45,960 bases of DNA from Pelomyxa schiedti. Lineage: Eukaryota; Evosea; Pelobiontida; Pelomyxidae. Under the pieces are notes generated by a model. The model was not told the origin of the DNA. It saw only the letters and a program-made list of their open reading frames with translations, and did not search any database. The position numbers and the translations under genes were made by a program. The stretch lies in the NCBI GenBank assembly GCA_020536535.1, contig JAHLWZ010000924.1, positions 1 to 45,960 on the forward strand, given 5' to 3'. Every line of letters begins with the position of its first letter. The first letter of the stretch is position 1. This document shows positions 10,901 to 23,200 of this stretch, piece by piece.

Positions 10901-12713
10901 CCCCCACGAAGTCCAGTACTTTTTGGTCTTGCCGTTACTCCAAGTTCCTCCAGAGTAAGCCGAGCTATAGTCTCCTTAAGTAGCCCAAGCCCAGCAGAAG
11001 GCTTGTTGCACAACCATAGGTCATAGGTAAATGAACTATTCCCAATCAGAAAGCATAGACTAGAGTGAGAAACACACCCAGAAAAAAAATTGATATCCAT
11101 CTTTCCAAACTCTCCACTCGCAGGTAAGCTTACGGGAAAATTGGTCACACTTAAATCTGGGGTCGTTGAAGATTGGGTCTGCTTTGGTAGAAAAATGTAC
11201 ATCACAACCCTTATAGATGTTGTAAGTGCGAGATGGTGAAGAAACCTCACCTTCTTGTTAAAGAACGAAGAAAGAGCACCCTCATGGACCATCATGAGGG
11301 AATTGGCATGAGCTGTTCCAAGAACTAAGTTGCCTGCGGACTGTGATCCACCCTGTGAGAATGCCTGCCTGTGAAGCCAATCCCAAGTAACCTCATCGTT
11401 GCTATCAAGGAGATCAACAAATTGATCTACTTGCTGAGCCTGTTCTTAGGTGAGCTCCAAAAAATCTCTTTCATTACAGACCTTATATAAAAGCCTAGCA
11501 GTCTGTGTTGCACTGCCATTTCCTCTGATTCCGAATGTGTTCAGCAACCAATCCTTCATGACCTGGTTCTGTGTTGGAGAACGTTTTCCAGATTGCCTCT
11601 TAAGTAAAACAAAAGGTGTTGCTTTTCCTGAGGGTCTTGAATGGGAATTAGAGCAACAGTCTCCATAAGTCCGACATACGAGGGTACATCCGGAGGTACA
11701 TGCATCAAACTATACGCGGAGAGTTCAGGGTTCCCATTAAAGATCTGGAAGCGTGACAGTCCATTGGAAGACACTGAAGGGCATCCAGTCTTGTGAGAAT
11801 CCCAGAATTTCCTTGCCGCTGACTCGGGGCTAAGTTGTGCAATAAAGTTCTCGGTTCCTGAAGTTCGTTAACAATGGCCACAAACTAGGGGGAGCTTTCA
11901 AACCTGTGGAAGGGCACCACAGTACCAGCTTATTAAACCGGCCAAATGGGTTTATAGCGGAGTATTGTCTGTCAACAGGATCCCGCGGATGAAATACCGA
12001 ATATAGCCGGATGAAAAAAATTGGCTGATACTCCGGACTCTTTCTGAGCCACGCTGTGAGGAGTGTCTTGAGGTCGGTGGTTGCATTTTCTGCATGTCCG
12101 ACTTTGGTTACTTCTACTTCAATGTAAGGGAGGGCATTAATTTCTCGTGTCGCGGCCCTGTCACTCATTTCCAATGGAGGTGGTGGTCCCTGCGAGTAAA
12201 GGGGTGGAATTCCAGCAGCACGTCGTTTAGCCGCGGCTGCAGACTCGGCAATGGCTTCCAAAGTTTTCAGTGTCCCACTGAGCTCATCGGTAGAGAGCTT
12301 GATGCGCACAGGAAACTTTCCTGGGTGGGGCTTGGGTTCCCAAGGTACACCGTCATCGTTGTATTCCTTCGGCTGTATTGCTCAACCAACAACAAAAAAG
12401 GAAAAGAAAACAAAGTTCAAACCTGCTTTCCCTTCACGCATGTGGCCTCTGTGAAGCAGTCACAGAAAGTAATTATTACATTTTCTGCCTCTGGCTCTGT
12501 ATCTTGGCCCTCCTCCGCAACCGTGTCCATCCAGATTACCAATTTCGAAAGTCGAAACGGAAGAGCCCTTGCTTGAAATGGCTGAATTAAAATAATCAAC
12601 GGACCGGAACGCTGTAATTTTCTGCCTCGACAAGGTTCCCTGCAAAAAACCACCACAAGAAAAGTCCCCGCCCAAATAGTTTGTTCTATTGTAAACAAAC
12701 ACTGGTTAAACAC
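4951..12713 (-). CDS. giant unrecognised protein: beta-rich repeats, coiled coil, one membrane segment
   Basis: A run of minus-strand exons joins into one very long frame of roughly 2,300 residues. Junctions I checked include 12372-12423, an intron near 11637-11681 and one near 8729-8763. The 5' start is unsure (ATG near 12713 is a guess). The N-terminal part carries DGVPWEPKPHPGKFPV and IRLYSVFHPRDPVDRQYSA. The middle (about 11200-8090) is a long series of beta-strand segments with Gly/Ser turns and repeated G.A.L.. patterns. Next comes coiled coil (about 8450-7450) interrupted by the hydrophobic stretch IAWLGGLVIGLAVVIPY near 7900. The C-terminus (about 6100-4951) has at least two related beta modules, with PVPLTDSLSKPG and PVPLSDPISKPG, the second followed by DQGWGNQK. 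I do not recognise the family. Large fungal and protist proteins with a similar beta-repeat plus helical hairpin layout exist, but function is unknown. It might be split into two genes. Confidence 0.5.
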
Positions 12714-12809
12714 CCAATTTTTGATTGTCTCAATTTAAAATAAGTACTTTGTGGTGCTATTCACATGCTCTCGTTTTGTCGTTTTTTTTTTTTTGAACCC
12801 ACAAGTGAC

Positions 12810-14287
12810 CTACAAGAAGTACTCAGGTGGTGACCGTTTTACCGGGATTGAATTGGAATCTGGTGGTGCTGCCTCAAACGTTTTGAAATGCTTGGTCATA
12901 TTGTCATCTACCTCAAGTATAGCGGCAACATTCCCACACCTTAAAAGAAGGTAAAGCAGAATCGAAAGGTAAGGCAGCCAAACCTATAGCAATAATTTGG
13001 AGCAGACCACACAGTCACAAGGGATTCATTGAACATCCACTTATAACCCTCCATTACAAGTTGGTGAGCACGGCAAATCAATTCAAGCTTGTTGGCAGTA
13101 TTAAACTGGGGAAATGTTAAAATGAGTCAAGGAACGATATTAGCAGGATGCCTGATGCACGATATCGGCCCCGAACAGGTATCCTGCGCCACGAGGGCTC
13201 ATACTCCAGCCTTCAATTTCTGGAAGAATGTTAGTCTGGTCATTACTCAGATCGAGATGAGGGTACCTTCAGGATCAGACCACAATAGGTCACACATGGA
13301 ACCATCATGGGGAACTTCCTGCTTTCTATCCATTGTCCTTATCTACTAGTGTTAGTGCCTGGTACAAAGGTGACGGAAAACAACCTGGTCAAGTGTGTGA
13401 ATTGAAGGAGACAAGCCACCGTGAACACAGAAAATTCTGTTGTCAATAACCGCACTCAAACTGTTTCCTGTTAAATCTGAAAGGGGGGAAATTCGACATG
13501 TACCTTAAATAATCAAAAATTTCAGTGCAGTACCTCCACACATTGACACTTCCGAACTTTCTTATGCACTCATCGTAAAAACCATAGACCTTGAAGGGTG
13601 TGTTCACATGTGCAACTCCAGGGTACATGGGGAAGTTACCTGTGTTATTTGACGGCTTTCATGGTTTCCGCGTATCAATGTGATTCGGTCAGGGTAGCGC
13701 ACCTGGTTGACAAACACGTTAAGGGGATTATTCACCCACCGCATTGATGTTGTGCAAAGTGCTGCAACCATTTGCTTGCATATTACAGCTCCCCGTTTTT
13801 TAGTGCAAGCTTATGTGGAATGTGTGTTGAATGTGAGTCTGACAGTAGATTCGACAACCTTAAGTGCTATCAGTAGGAGGAAAGTTTCCACACTGTTGAA
13901 TCCTCTATCAACAAAGTCCCCAAGGAACAAGTAATTTGTACCAGGACATTCACCACCAACTTTGAATAATTCTTTAAGATCAGAAAATTGTCCATGAATA
14001 TCTCCACAAATCTGTCCAGAGCAAATTCATGTTAAAAGGTGGGTTGCTTTTTCTTAGTATTGGCAATACTAGGCATGTTAAGATGCACAGAAAAATATTA
14101 AGAAATGCAACTGCACGTTAAAAGAGGGGAGGATTACAGTCACGGGCAAATCTACACGTTGGACATTCGCTTCCTCAACCAAAATTTCTCTCGCTTTTGT
14201 ACACAACGCTTTCACCTCAGACTCTTTTATCAACTCACAACGCCGCAACTTTTCAATATGCCTATCAAGGTCAGATGTCGATGTCAT
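12810..14287 (-). CDS. PPP4C: serine/threonine protein phosphatase 4 catalytic subunit
   Basis: The minus-strand gene starts at 14287 and stops at 12810, with multiple short introns. The first exon, [18 protein letters not shown] followed by [18 protein letters not shown], matches the N-terminus of PP4 rather than PP2A or PP6. Later exons hold the PPP signatures: [60 protein letters not shown] and [12 protein letters not shown]. The C-terminus ends PPEYFL, the conserved tail that is carboxymethylated in PP2A/PP4 enzymes. The enzyme uses a two-metal centre to dephosphorylate Ser/Thr and acts in DNA damage, centrosome and splicing control through regulatory subunits. It lies 96 bp from the presumed start of the giant gene and is divergent from the sugar transporter. 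Confidence 0.9.
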
Positions 14288-14906
14288 TGGTGAAGAAAAA
14301 ACGACAGTGAATGCTGCTGTGGTGGCTGGAGATCCTTTTTTTTCCACAAATTTGTTGTTTTTCACTCCGCCTCGGCTCAATATTCCTATATAGAAGCACC
14401 GATCGCTTTGCAGAAAAAAAAAGGGGAGAGATCGGTGATCGGGCGGTTTGTGGCACACCACCAAATTGTTGATTTTTTCTTGTTTGTTTTCGCTTTCTTG
14501 GTTCTTTTTTTTTCTTTCTCTTCAGACAGTTGCAAATTCAGGGGAAAAGATCGGAGATCTCAGAGTCTCCTCGAGTACCCAGGCATCAGGATCCAAGAGA
14601 GAATATCGTGCCTCGACCTAACACTTGTGTGGGGGTCGAACTGCTCCATCCCAAGAGACCGGGTTCCCTCCTGTTGATTAAGCGAAACAGACAGTGTTTT
14701 CATCATCAAAAAGTAACCAACACTTCAAAGACCGCTGTGAGTAAACCCCGAAAAAAATAACAAAATCTTAAACAAAAAAAAAAGAGGGAAGTGCTGCGGC
14801 AAGGTGAGGTTACGCCACATCCTTGGATCTTGTCGTAGAGAATCTTGCGCATCGGCCATCTACGTAGTGAGTTTTTTATTACGACACCAAGCAAAGCGGG
14901 AAGAAA
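14288..14906. promoter_or_regulatory. divergent intergenic region between PP4c and sugar transporter
   Basis: About 620 bp separates two divergent start codons. It holds T-rich and A-rich tracts and no convincing coding exon. A short plus-strand frame near 14530-14760 has no recognisable motif. Promoters for both genes are presumably here, but I see no defined element. Confidence 0.4.
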
Positions 14907-16584
14907 ATGAGCATCGTTTCGCGCGCCAAGTTTTTGATGTGGCTGTTCTGCCTGTGCTTTTCTCTTGCCGGCGTTCAGTTCGTCTACTCCATTCAATTCG
15001 CTCTGGGAACCCCTTTATTCAACGAGCAGCTGAAAGTGAGCCCGGGTGACGTCGCCATCATCTTGTCAACAGCAGGACCTATCAGCGGCTTTGTGGTGCA
15101 ACCAATAGTTGGTGTTTTGAGTGACCGATGCACAAGTAAATGGGGCCGCAGGAAGCCGTTCATTTTCATTGGGACTCTCTGTTGCGGCGTTGGTATGGCC
15201 CTCATTGGCGCAAGTGTTGATTTGGGCAACCTTTGTGGAGATGATCCCAACGGCCCCTCTACCAGTGATCACGTATGACAAGGATAAGGGAGGGCTTGAT
15301 TTTGATGAGTATCCAATCTTTCTTTTAGGTTTGGGGACTTGTATTCGCCATCACTGGGTTGTGGGTGATGAACGTTTTTGTCAACGCAGTGCAAGGGCCA
15401 GCCAGAGCTATCGTATCTGACATTGTCGATGCAGATAGACAACAGGAGGGTAACGCCATGGTGTCAGGTACTTTAACTTATCTCAAGACTCGTTTTAATT
15501 TTTATCGTCAGGTGTCATGGGTGTGGCCGCAATTATTGCTAGCGTTGCCGGTAACAATTGTCGTGATATAACACTTTTATTTATCATATTATTTAAACAG
15601 GTGCCCAGTTCTTTATGACTCCTGATCCCTACCGAAACCTCTTCTTTATTGGAGTCCTGTTCCTTTACTTCAGCTGTGTCCCTACACTTCTTGCAGGCAA
15701 GGAAGAACAACATACCTTGACAGAAAAAGAAAAAGCGGAGGGCAGCAACATTCTGGTTGTATTTTTGAAGATTTATCAGGGGTTCCGCTACATGCCACGC
15801 AAGATGATTATTGTGGTTGTAGTATTTTTCCTCAGCTGGGCAGCCTACAGTCCATACATGATTTACATAACAACGTTCTTCGGTTTTTCAATCAAATTCT
15901 AAAACTAGTAGTGTTCTTACCTGTAAAATAGGTGTGAACATATATGGAGGAAACCAAGATGACAAGAAAGATCTTTATGATCAAGGTGTTCAAATGGGCA
16001 TGTACGGTCTGGCAGTTTTCGCAGCATCACAATGGATCTATTCCTTCATTCTTCCCTACACAATCAAGTTCACCAATGTTACCATTGCGTATGCTGGCTC
16101 CCAGTTATTGGCTACAGGGTGTTACATTGTCTTCTTCTGGTTAACAAAGATTGGTCCCACATATGGAGTGATGGCGTTGATTGCAATCAACTTTGTATGC
16201 ACCCTCCAATTTTCGTTCCAATGTAACACTTCTAATCGAAATACTCAAACACAGACTACTTTGAACTCTATCCCGTTTGGGCTTGTTAAGGGTCTCACAG
16301 CCGGCTCCGACGCTGGTTTGTACATGGGCGTTCTTAATGCAGCCGCTGTGGTGGCACAGACAGTCACAGAATCCATTGCCGGTGCCATTGTTGGTGCCTG
16401 CCCGTACATAGACGGCTCCCAGAACGTCGTGTGGGGCATCATATTCGGGGGTGCATTCAGTGCCATTGCCACCGTCGCCGCATGCTTCCTGCGCGCTGCA
16501 CCAACAGTCACAGAGGAGAAGAAGCCACTACTTGGGATTAACAGCGACGCCTCAGCCAGTCCACCCACCACAGAAACCCCATAG
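14907..16584 (+). CDS. MFS sugar transporter of the sucrose/SLC45 (GPH) type
   Basis: Five exons join with good phase: 14907-15270, then exons starting near 15330, 15512, 15602 and 15932, and stop at 16584. The product is about 490 aa. The first exon carries a membrane helix at the N-terminus and the family motif SDRCTSKWGRRKPFIFIG, the counterpart of the RxGRR/K loop in plant sucrose transporters. Exon 2 has NVFVNAVQGPARAIVSDIV, matching the QGPxRALLAD signature. Further helices follow, with a cytosolic linker around KEEQHTLTEKEKAEGS. The C-terminus is short and hydrophilic. Members move sucrose or related sugars with protons across the plasma or vacuolar membrane; the actual substrate cannot be read. 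It converges on the receptor kinase with 138 bp between stops. Confidence 0.85.
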
Positions 16585-16722
16585 AGTGAAGTACTGTAAC
16601 CCACCAATACCGCTAATTCGTGCTAACAATAATAGTCGTTGTTTGACTGGAGAAAAGGAATTTTTTTTTGGTATTTTCAACAACTACCTACAAAACTTCA
16701 TTTTTCGTCTATTAGTTTGTTT

Positions 16723-19700
16723 TCATGACTTGTTTGGCACCAGGGGTGTAGTTTCGGCCTGGTGAGGTGAAGCTGGTGGTGAGGGGGAAGAGGATGAGGA
16801 GTGTTGACTACTACAGGAAGATATACTACCGGTGAGTGTTGTAAGTGTCGCTCCTGGTGATCCGTGGGAGTGATGTACATGCAGTGGTGGTGATTGTGGT
16901 GTGTTGGAGTTGTTGGTGGGTGATGGGGAGTTGGGAATCACTGGTGCTACTAGTTTCAAAGGAACCTCTTCTTTGGGAAGGTGATCAAGGAATTTGTGAA
17001 GCCCCTCAATGTGTACAAGTATGTCACTGAAGGGTGGCCTTTTGAGGAGTGAGAATTTAGAAGGAAGCGTGTGTTAGTTACCTTGACGTGGGTTGTTCAT
17101 CCCAACAAGTCCTAACAAGGTTTGTGTAACACTCAGGACAAGACGCAGGGAATGTTGGGCGGAGGCCCTCGTGACCCACACAGAATATTACCCTGAAGGC
17201 TGGCATTCCTGCAAAGGGGTCCTGCCGTGTGAAACATTCCCACATAACGACTGCAAAGCTTGATGGGAAACCTGTTGGGTTTATTGAAACCACTACTAGT
17301 TAGGTAACCTGTATATATCGGCTTTTTCTGTGTAGTGTGAATGGCGGAGGACTTCAGGGGCAGTCTGTTGTGAGTGTTACAGCATGTACTACTAACAGTA
17401 TTGCCAATACTCACCCAGCAAGGTGTACCACATGCAGTCATAGTTTGAGAGGCCTGCTCGACGATGGTAGACAGACCTTTGGAATTGTAAATGTAAATAT
17501 GAGTCGTATCCAACAACCAAAATCACAGACTTTCACCTTCCAAAATTCGTCGACCTGGGTGATTTATTGGTCTCAGGGGAAAAAAAAAAAAAGTTGCTGT
17601 ACAAGTAAGTTATGGCTCTTGAGATCTCTGTGAACTATAGGCGGCTTACACGAGTGGAGATAAAGGCAACCTCGCGCTGCATCGGCAAGCATATCCAATG
17701 TGAGTTTCCTTTTGCCACGTTGAGTTCGGTTTTGATGTGCTGTAAAAAAGATACCAGTTTATATGAACACTGGGAGAATGTAGAATCCCATATAAGCTAC
17801 CTCTGCACATATACTCAGTGGCAATGCAGATATCTGGTTGTGACATGCAACTACCAAGAAACTGAACAACATTTGGATGCCGCAGTGTCCTACAATTATC
17901 ACTTAAATGGATATTGATGCATGAAGTACTTCATCAAAATAACTTCTTTCTGGAATTCTCGTATGAACACATTTGATGGGTTCTGTTGCGTGGGAAGTTT
18001 TTTTACAGCTATTGTCGCTCCTTTCCAAGTTGCTTTGTAGACCTTTATTGCTTTGAGTGGATGTGAGGAAAAGCATGGTTACCTCCCCAAATCTTCCTCT
18101 GCCTATACGCTCCCCGAGTTTTACATCCTTTATATCGATTTCCTGATTTCCGGCTTTGGGAAAAACGTAAGGGACTAATTAGATGTAAAGGAATCGAACC
18201 TCGTATTAGCTCTTCTCCTTTCATGTTCTTCTTGTGGCATGACCACAAGCATACTAAACACAAAATAAGCACAACGGCAAAGCCGCCGACGGCAATGGCA
18301 ATCCACTCGCTCTCAGTCAAGTGAAAAGGCTCTGAAGATTGAAAGAAAAGTTGAGGTGAAGTCCTCTGACCAAGAAGGGCGAACCTTCTACAAATTTGAA
18401 AGGAAACGAAGCTGAGAAATATTGCCCATTGAGACTGACTGATAAGGCAACAACAGTGGGTGCAGCCCATGGTGGTGTCGTACACATAATGTGTCCGTTG
18501 GAATAGCTAGGAAAGAGTCAAGATAGTTTGAACAATAATTAAACCTACATGGCAGATGCATTTATGATTGTAGTGTTATCATCGAATCTACATATCATAA
18601 ATGGCTCTGTGTCAATGATGTTGATGCCATAGACACTAATCTCAGTGCCACCGACTAGATAGTCTTCTGTTGGATAGACACTAGTAATTTGAACGTCATC
18701 TGCCAAAATGTTAGGCGTTAGACCACTTTTTAATGCGTTTGGTAATAAAGGTTTCGATGCAATACCATAATATTGAAAAGTGATGGGTTCCTCCGGTTCA
18801 ATTAGGAACTAAATTGGTTAGGAGACTTTGATAAGGACAAGCCATACATACAGTAAAACGGTTATCAGACAAGTGAAAGTAAACGAACCCCGCTTCTACT
18901 GGAACCGGTGATTGGCAGATCATTATCTCAGAGGAAACCCAAGTCGTATTAACTAAACAACGCAGTTAGCATTGTTCCATTCTCTGCCGCAAATCAAAAA
19001 CCTATAGTTTCCCCGAAAACACAAGAGAGGGCAGTTGAATTGGTGAAGTCCTGCCCTCGTATTATTACTTCAGTTGGGACAGTTGTGGGACCGCAATAAG
19101 GCTGAATTGATGATACATCGGGGAGATTTACAGTGTAATTAAGCCCGACCTCGATATAACTGAGGCATATTTCATTCAATGTTACAATAACCTTAAGTAC
19201 TGGTTTAAAAAAAAAAAAAAGAAAAAGAAAAAAAGGGCACAAACCTCAACAGAATTTGTTCCAGAGTAGTTATAAGAGGGCCAACCCCCACCCATTTCGC
19301 AATACATCAGTAACTTTGTTTTGAGTCAGTTGTTACAAAAAAAAAACCTATTAAAACACACTGGTGCTACACAGTTTCCACAAAGACAAGATGTTACTTG
19401 TGGAAGATCAAGATCACCAACACGGTAGCCTTGAACCTCTATATAAACCTTTTTGTTTGTTTGTTTAACAACAGAAAACAAGTGTGCACCTGTCCTGGGT
19501 CAGAAAATTGATCACAATTATAAGCACCCATCAAAGCGAGCCCAACAGCAGTGACTGTAGCTCCTTGTGGAGTAGGGTCCCAGAAATACTTGATGTCCTC
19601 CCAATCTCCTCTTTCTCTTTGTTACAATACTCTCAAATGGGCTTTGCACTACCTGTTATTGTAGTTGCATGCAAAGTACGCTGTCATATTTAACCCAGGG

Positions 19701-19921
19701 TCACAAGTGTCACAGAGAGGCGTGCCACCAAACTACCGGAAGAGAGGCGTAAAAATCGATACCCAACACGAAACGGTGCATACCCAAGACACGTTTGTTA
19801 GTACATAGCTATCATAAACCATTTCGGTGTGCGACAACTGAATAAGCCACATAAACACGCCACACATGTGGCACAACAGGTCAATGAGACCTGGGCATCT
19901 ACGGCGCCCGCTGCTGCGCAT
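16723..19921 (-). CDS. membrane receptor kinase (TKL-like) with IPT/TIG extracellular region
   Basis: Multi-exon minus-strand gene. The N-terminal exons (about 19921-18500) are fragmentary in my reading. They include [20 protein letters not shown], a probable IPT/TIG segment ([20 protein letters not shown]) and Cys-rich pieces. One transmembrane helix follows ([20 protein letters not shown]), then a juxtamembrane run ending [15 protein letters not shown], the glycine-rich loop. The kinase is complete: IAVKK lysine, [12 protein letters not shown] catalytic loop, VKVCDFGLS, GTPCW, then [19 protein letters not shown] and [13 protein letters not shown]. The cytosolic tail is Ser/Pro/His-rich and ends at 16723. 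Amoebozoa have many such TKL receptors. The predicted role is sensing an external ligand and phosphorylating Ser/Thr or Tyr; the ligand is unknown. The exact start was not resolved. Confidence 0.75.
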
Positions 19922-20234
19922 TGCGGATCTTACCGCTCGCCTGCCAGGTGCCTGGTTTTGTTTTGTTTTTCGTCTGTCTTAGCGTTCCCCAGATCGGGGT
20001 GTCAAGTTTGGCACATTAAATTACCTGCGCCGACAACGAAACGTACATTTCAGTTGGGTATTGATAAAACGCAACAAACAAGAGGCCATAAAGTGGGAGA
20101 GCATTTAGTATGAACCCCAAATTAATGGACATACTCAACTGCACAAATCAGGGTTTGTGTGAGTGAACAAATTTCATTTTTGAGGGTGAAGCTCTCATTC
20201 CATAGCATTGAAGTTGAAGTGCATTAGGCCAGGT
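19922..20234. other. intergenic region, nothing recognised
   Basis: About 313 bp separates the presumed 5' end of the receptor kinase gene from the stop codon of WDR6. It could hold a first exon for the kinase, whose start I could not fix. I see no RNA gene or repeat. Confidence 0.3.
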
Positions 20235-23200
20235 TCAAGCTCCATTGTGCTTGAATTTGAATAGCTGCACACCGTTTCCTGCCGCTGCTAAAGCCCAAAA
20301 ATCACCCTCACAATTCAGCTTGTGTGTGGTGATGCAAGCCAAGTCCGGTACATCCACAGGAAGAGCACAGGCTTGTACAAAGGAAAGGGTTTCAGTAATA
20401 TGGGGAGTTGAATGTGTCTCGCTGGCGGATTTGGCAGTGCTTGCGTTAATTTCCCATACACAAAGTTTCTGGGACTTGCCCACACTAATGACAAACTTTC
20501 CGCAAACGGAAATGCCTATTTAGATTGTCAAATCACCAAATTAGTGAGCTGTTTGGTACCTGTTATTGCACAAGAGTCCGCACTGGGAAGAGAAACGGTA
20601 TTGTCTACTCTCACTTGTAATTCTGCTACGGGGTGTGCCTCTTTTTAAGGCCATAAGGATGGATCAATTGAGGATTTGGGGAGAACCAAAATTGCTGACA
20701 GTGACATGGAATGCAGATACTGCCTGGTCATCACCGCCGCATGCAAACAAGCAGCATGTATTGCAATTCGGGTGCAGGGGGCAGGTGGAAAAGGGTTCAA
20801 TTGATGCCACCCCCGATTTGTGGCACATTGGTGAAACAACGCAGTGAGGGTGAAATTTTATAGTGGGATGGTGTCTGTCTCAGTGTTACAAGTGGAAAAC
20901 TGTAATGGGGGAAAAACTGTACTCATCAATGAACGGGGTAAATAAGTCCTGTGTGAAAGTCCATAGAGCAATTTGTCCGTCGTTTCCCCCAGAGACAACA
21001 ATGTGACGAGAGTCGCCTAGAACATGAGAAATAAATCTGGCTACAGATTAAATACCAAAAGAGAAATGGGCCATGGAGAGAATAGGAGATGTGTGAAAAT
21101 CGGATGTTCCAATCAGGGTGTATTTATTTGTAATTTCATCAAATGTGAGAACACTAAATCTTGCATCTGAACTGCCACATATAAGGCAGAATATACCTGG
21201 AGAGGCATAAGTAAGATTAAGGAAAAAGAAATCTTGAAGGGGCACTTTTAACCACGTGAAAGCATATCATTGATGTAATTTTGCATTCTGTTATATCTTC
21301 CTCCTCGATATTCTTTTCTGAAGATACAGTCTCCGTACTATGTGCATTATCAGCTGCAGTTGGTAGGGGACTTGGTTCTGGAAGTTTTGTTGTGTCTTCC
21401 CCTTGAACAGCTGGGGGCAGTGTTGACATTTCCTGTTGTTGTACGAGCATTTCCGACGGGGGAGGAGGTAGTGGCCACAGCCAGCCACCTTTGAGTCGAT
21501 GCAGTCTAACACGAGACTGTCCACCGCCACTAAAAACGAGTATGGAATCACTGAATGCATAAGCTGAAGTAAATTAAGTCATACATTCACAATTGTATCA
21601 AAACTTACAAGGCGCCATTGCAAAAGATCTCACAGTTCCTACGTGCCCCTCAACACGTTGGACAAAACTAGTACTTAGTTCTTGATCACCTATCGTCATT
21701 TAGAAAAGAAATGAGTTTCACATTTTCACATACATGCAGATAAAACTATGCAAGTGTCCCTGCTCCCAGTAATAAGAAAAAGTTTGTTTTGGTGGTTGAC
21801 TAGAAGAGAGCAATTTATTTCAAGCCCATGGAGGGGAGAGCAAAGAGCCTTAAGAGAAGTCATACTACTAAATCCTCTTCAGTTCTGTATAGAAATTGGG
21901 GTACACAGAACTCACAGTAATGGTGAAGGAGAAATCCAACTGGAAATAAGGAAGTCCTTAGAATGTGCAATTGTGCAGTCTGTTATATCTTTACCAAAGT
22001 GCACAGCAAATGCTCTGCGGTTTTTGGGACACTTTCGGGCAAGGACCTTAATCAATATTGAGCAATATTGGGAGCAAATGTCATGATAAGAGAAAGACCA
22101 TTGATGTATCAGAAATGTTTTGTATGACAAGAAAGTTATTCCAAAGACCCCAAACGTGTATATTTTCTGAGTGTCCATTTGAAATGATGCCTTCAACATT
22201 TCCCATGTTACTGAATGCTTGTTTTTCTTCCATCAGTGACAATTTGAAGTTCTCCTGAATGAAATGTTTGTATTTTAGTGGATTGGAAGATAGCAGGCAC
22301 CTGTGTATTGACTGCAAATCTTCGGAACACGCCATCACGCCCACAACACACAAGTTGCAAGTCTCCTAAACCTGTCTGCAGTATTTTCATATCACTTATG
22401 CGATACCTAATATCTTCGAAGTTTCCACAAACAGAGACTGACCACAGAGGGAGGTTCTTGCCCTGTGGTGCCTCTTTCCAAAAAAAAATGTGAGTAGGAG
22501 ATTTAAAGACTAGTCCATTACCAGTGTCAAACTTGAAGCAATGAACAGTATTACACTCATCAGAGACAAGTAAGAATGAACTCGAGGGGTCACACACAGC
22601 ACAACTTGCTACGCGATGCAGAGCACGCTGCTGTGAGTTGACTATATGCCTGTCTGGGAGTCTATAGGTCTGCTTATGTATGGCCTATATTTTTGCATTA
22701 AATTATTTGTGGGTTACTCCACAAAAACCTGGAAAGGTTCAGACTTTAGGCCCCACAATTTTAAAGACCCAGTCCACTTGCAACTCAGGACCAACAGTAT
22801 ATTGCGAGGCAACGTCAGGCAAAAAATTCGAACTATTTGTCCCTTGTGTGCTGGCCATATCTGTTAAATAATGAATTGGAATAATCACAAATGTTTCTCC
22901 CATACAAGAGGTTCACTGTTCTGTGTGAATAGCCCCATGGAACCATCCTTCCCGCCAACAAATGCCTCGGAACTGCTTGGGGAGACGCCCACACAGTGCA
23001 CTTTAAAGGGGGCAGTTCCCCACATGATTGGCTTCATTGTAGACTGGGTTAGGTTGTAATTGAACACATTGCTAGAGTAAAGTTAAGCAATGAAGAGAAC
23101 GAATAAAAGTACTTTAAGTTTGACACTACAAATAGAATCGGTATGGGAGAGCCACCAAATTGCATGCACACGGGATACTCATGCGGTTTTATCCTTCTGG

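Noticed and set aside
11563-11582. A 20-nt candidate intron in the giant gene
   Set aside because: A canonical intron of about 46 nt a little upstream (near 11637-11681, gtatgtcgg donor) explains the frame better.
14530-14760. Plus-strand frame between PP4c and the transporter
   Set aside because: No recognisable motif, lies in a T/A-rich intergenic region.
18180-18210. tRNA T-arm-like motif ggttcgattcc on the minus strand
   Set aside because: Only a weak stem; it lies in the receptor kinase juxtamembrane region and no acceptor or anticodon arm is seen.
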